From the NCBI GenBank assembly GCA_045593825.1, contig JAZNXI010000179.1, positions 1-5,736 of the forward strand: a stretch of 5,736 nt of DNA, read 5' to 3'. The notes beneath the pieces were generated by a model that was not told where the DNA came from, did no database searches, and saw only the letters and a program-made list of their open reading frames with translations. A program made the position numbers and the translations under genes. The number at the start of each line of letters is the position of its first letter. Within the stretch, counting starts at the first letter, position 1. Positions 4,340 through 5,736 of the stretch are shown here, in pieces. Source of the DNA: SIG299 sp045593825. Lineage in GTDB: Bacteria > Bacillota > Clostridia > Lachnospirales > Lachnospiraceae.

Positions 4340-5736
4340 ATGAAAAATAAAAGAAAGCTAAAAAATATATATGTGATGTTTTCGTATATTATGCTTCTTT
4401 GCGTTTTGCCGACAACCTTAATCTTTTCCGGATTAATTGGTAAGAAACTGAGAGAGCATATTGAGCATACTATGAAGGATTCTGCCGGTCTTTGTGCGGA
4501 AATGATTGAACGCCAGTACGAAAGTGATATGTTAATGCTGGAGGGCCTTGCTGTCCGTATGGCAACTTCTTTTGCGGATGATCCTGTGCTTGCCATAGAA
4601 CGACTGGTTTCTACTGCGGAACGCTACAATATGAAACGTATTGCCTTTACATTTCCTGATGGAAGGACATTGACAACGGATAATGCACAAATGAATCTTT
4701 CCGGTGTAGATAATTTTGAGCGTGCTCTTCGTGGCGAAAGTCTTCTTACTTCGGTGATTCATGATGTAAGTGACGGTGCTGATGTTAATGTATATTCGCT
4801 TCCTGTGTATGATTCTGCAACCAAAGAAATTTTAGGTGTAATGTCTGCGGTATATCAAAGTGAAATTTTTGAAAATCTGCTGGCAGCTTCCTTTTTTGAT
4901 GGAGAAGGGTATACATACATTATTGATAGTGACGGAAATGTGATAATCAATTCCCATCATTATAATTCTTTGGGCAATATATCGAATCTTTTTGAGTATA
5001 TTGAACAACACAGAATAAAAGCACCGGAGACTTTAAAATCCTCATTGGACAGCAATGGGGAAGGATTTGTTGAAATTAATAGAGATAAAAAATCAGACCT
5101 GTTTGCGTATTATAAAAAGATAAATATCAATGACTGGTATGTTTTCAGCGTGGTTCCAAAACAATTTGCGGAAAGTACTAAAGTTGCGGTTATGACTGCG
5201 GTTTTTGCTTATTGTATTGCCATTTCCTTAATTGCAATTTTTGTTGTTTTAAGCATCCGCCACGCCATGAGAGAAAAGAACAAGCTTTTAAGTGAAGCAT
5301 TATATGTGGATGATTTAACCGGTGGCCGAAGCTTTGAAAAATTCAGATTAGATTGTAAAACACAATTAGCAAAGCTTGATTATAAAAAAGCGGCGTTTGT
5401 GTTCCTCGATATTGATAATTTTAATCTGGTTTCTACTTTGTACGGACACGAAGAAAGTGTAGACACTATCCGTCGTGTTTATGCCATGATATTAAATTGT
5501 GTGGGTGACAGTGGAATTATCGGAAGAAACAGCTCGGACCAGTTCTGTGTTATGTATTTCTTTGATGAAATGGAAGAGTTTGAGCAAAGCATTCAGCGGT
5601 TTGTAAAAACATTGCACGACAATGCAAAATTTGCCAATATGCTTCGTCCTTCCATGGGCATTTATATGGTGGAAGATCGGGAAGAAGCCGTTTATGATAT
5701 GATGAACAAGGCAAGAACTGCCCATGAAACCATTAA
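4340..5736 (+). CDS. Membrane sensor with Cache-like domain and degenerate GGDEF domain (partial, runs off the window)
   Basis: An open frame of 465 codons has no stop before the window end. A basic N-terminus leads to a first membrane helix (about 11-33). An extracytoplasmic domain (about 40-275) follows, with features of a double Cache sensor: YTYIIDSDGNVIIN (191-204) and YYKKINININDWYVFSVVP-like ending near 258-273. A second membrane helix (about 283-306) and a signalling linker follow, then GGDEF-like sequence opening with YVDDLTGGRSFEKF (322-335). The Mg-binding block is DIDNF (357-361), but FKxIND is replaced by FNLVST and the RxGGDEF site is RNSSDQF (396-402), so diguanylate cyclase activity is unlikely. 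It may be a c-di-GMP or GTP-sensing pseudo-domain, possibly followed by an EAL domain outside the window. The start is supported by GGAGA (4329-4333), six bases before the ATG. It is preceded by its own promoter. Confidence 0.88.
   Translation, partial: MKNKRKLKNIYVMFSYIMLLCVLPTTLIFSGLIGKKLREHIEHTMKDSAGLCAEMIERQYESDMLMLEGLAVRMATSFADDPVLAIERLVSTAERYNMKRIAFTFPDGRTLTTDNAQMNLSGVDNFERALRGESLLTSVIHDVSDGADVNVYSLPVYDSATKEILGVMSAVYQSEIFENLLAASFFDGEGYTYIIDSDGNVIINSHHYNSLGNISNLFEYIEQHRIKAPETLKSSLDSNGEGFVEINRDKKSDLFAYYKKININDWYVFSVVPKQFAESTKVAVMTAVFAYCIAISLIAIFVVLSIRHAMREKNKLLSEALYVDDLTGGRSFEKFRLDCKTQLAKLDYKKAAFVFLDIDNFNLVSTLYGHEESVDTIRRVYAMILNCVGDSGIIGRNSSDQFCVMYFFDEMEEFEQSIQRFVKTLHDNAKFANMLRPSMGIYMVEDREEAVYDMMNKARTAHETI

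Noticed and set aside
4315..4762. Minus-strand open frames opposite the sensor gene
   Set aside because: The + strand has a continuous 465-codon frame with recognisable domains, promoter and ribosome site; these are shadows.

Overview
The window is about 5.7 kb of AT-rich chromosomal DNA from a low-GC Gram-positive anaerobe, most likely a Lachnospiraceae-type Clostridia. This is inferred from the rpsB-tsf order, strong AAGGAGG/GGGAGG ribosome sites, the DUF2798-like membrane protein, and the GGDEF and acyltransferase protein styles. No database search was possible, so family calls rest on motifs read by eye.

Left part (1-1163): the last codons of rpsB (ribosomal protein S2), a GC-rich hairpin in the rpsB-tsf gap, then complete tsf (EF-Ts), closed by a long intrinsic terminator. 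This is a conserved translation operon. Its codon use is strongly biased (lysine almost always AAG), unlike the rest of the window.

Middle part (1164-2442): a roughly 200-base stretch without a convincing gene. It carries three copies of a 9-base motif, a possible promoter, and a terminator-shaped hairpin that lies inside the upstream reading frame of the next gene. That gene encodes a small polytopic membrane protein of DUF2798 type, and its true start is unclear. After it comes a 140-residue protein with a resolvase-type helix-turn-helix and no catalytic domain, with its own promoter and ribosome site.

Next part (2443-3878): four helically phased 11-base repeats lead into a strong promoter whose -10 lies in a perfect 14+14 base inverted repeat. 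This drives a 412-residue protein with a PlsC-type phospholipid acyltransferase domain, a four-cysteine zinc ribbon and a C-terminal beta-rich domain. A strong intrinsic terminator follows.

Right part (3876-5736): a small minus-strand gene of unknown function (99 aa) and a plus-strand signalling gene diverge from a shared control region. Their -10 boxes share one 14-base palindrome. The plus-strand gene runs off the window. It encodes a membrane-anchored sensor (extracytoplasmic Cache-like domain) with a degenerate GGDEF domain (SSDQF), so it is probably not an active diguanylate cyclase.

Apart from tsf, the genes look like separate transcription units rather than one operon. The most unusual signals are the acyltransferase architecture and its operator, the 11-base phased repeats, the conflict between hairpin and start in the DUF2798 gene, and the degenerate GGDEF protein. 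I see no CRISPR array, insertion sequence, tRNA or rRNA.
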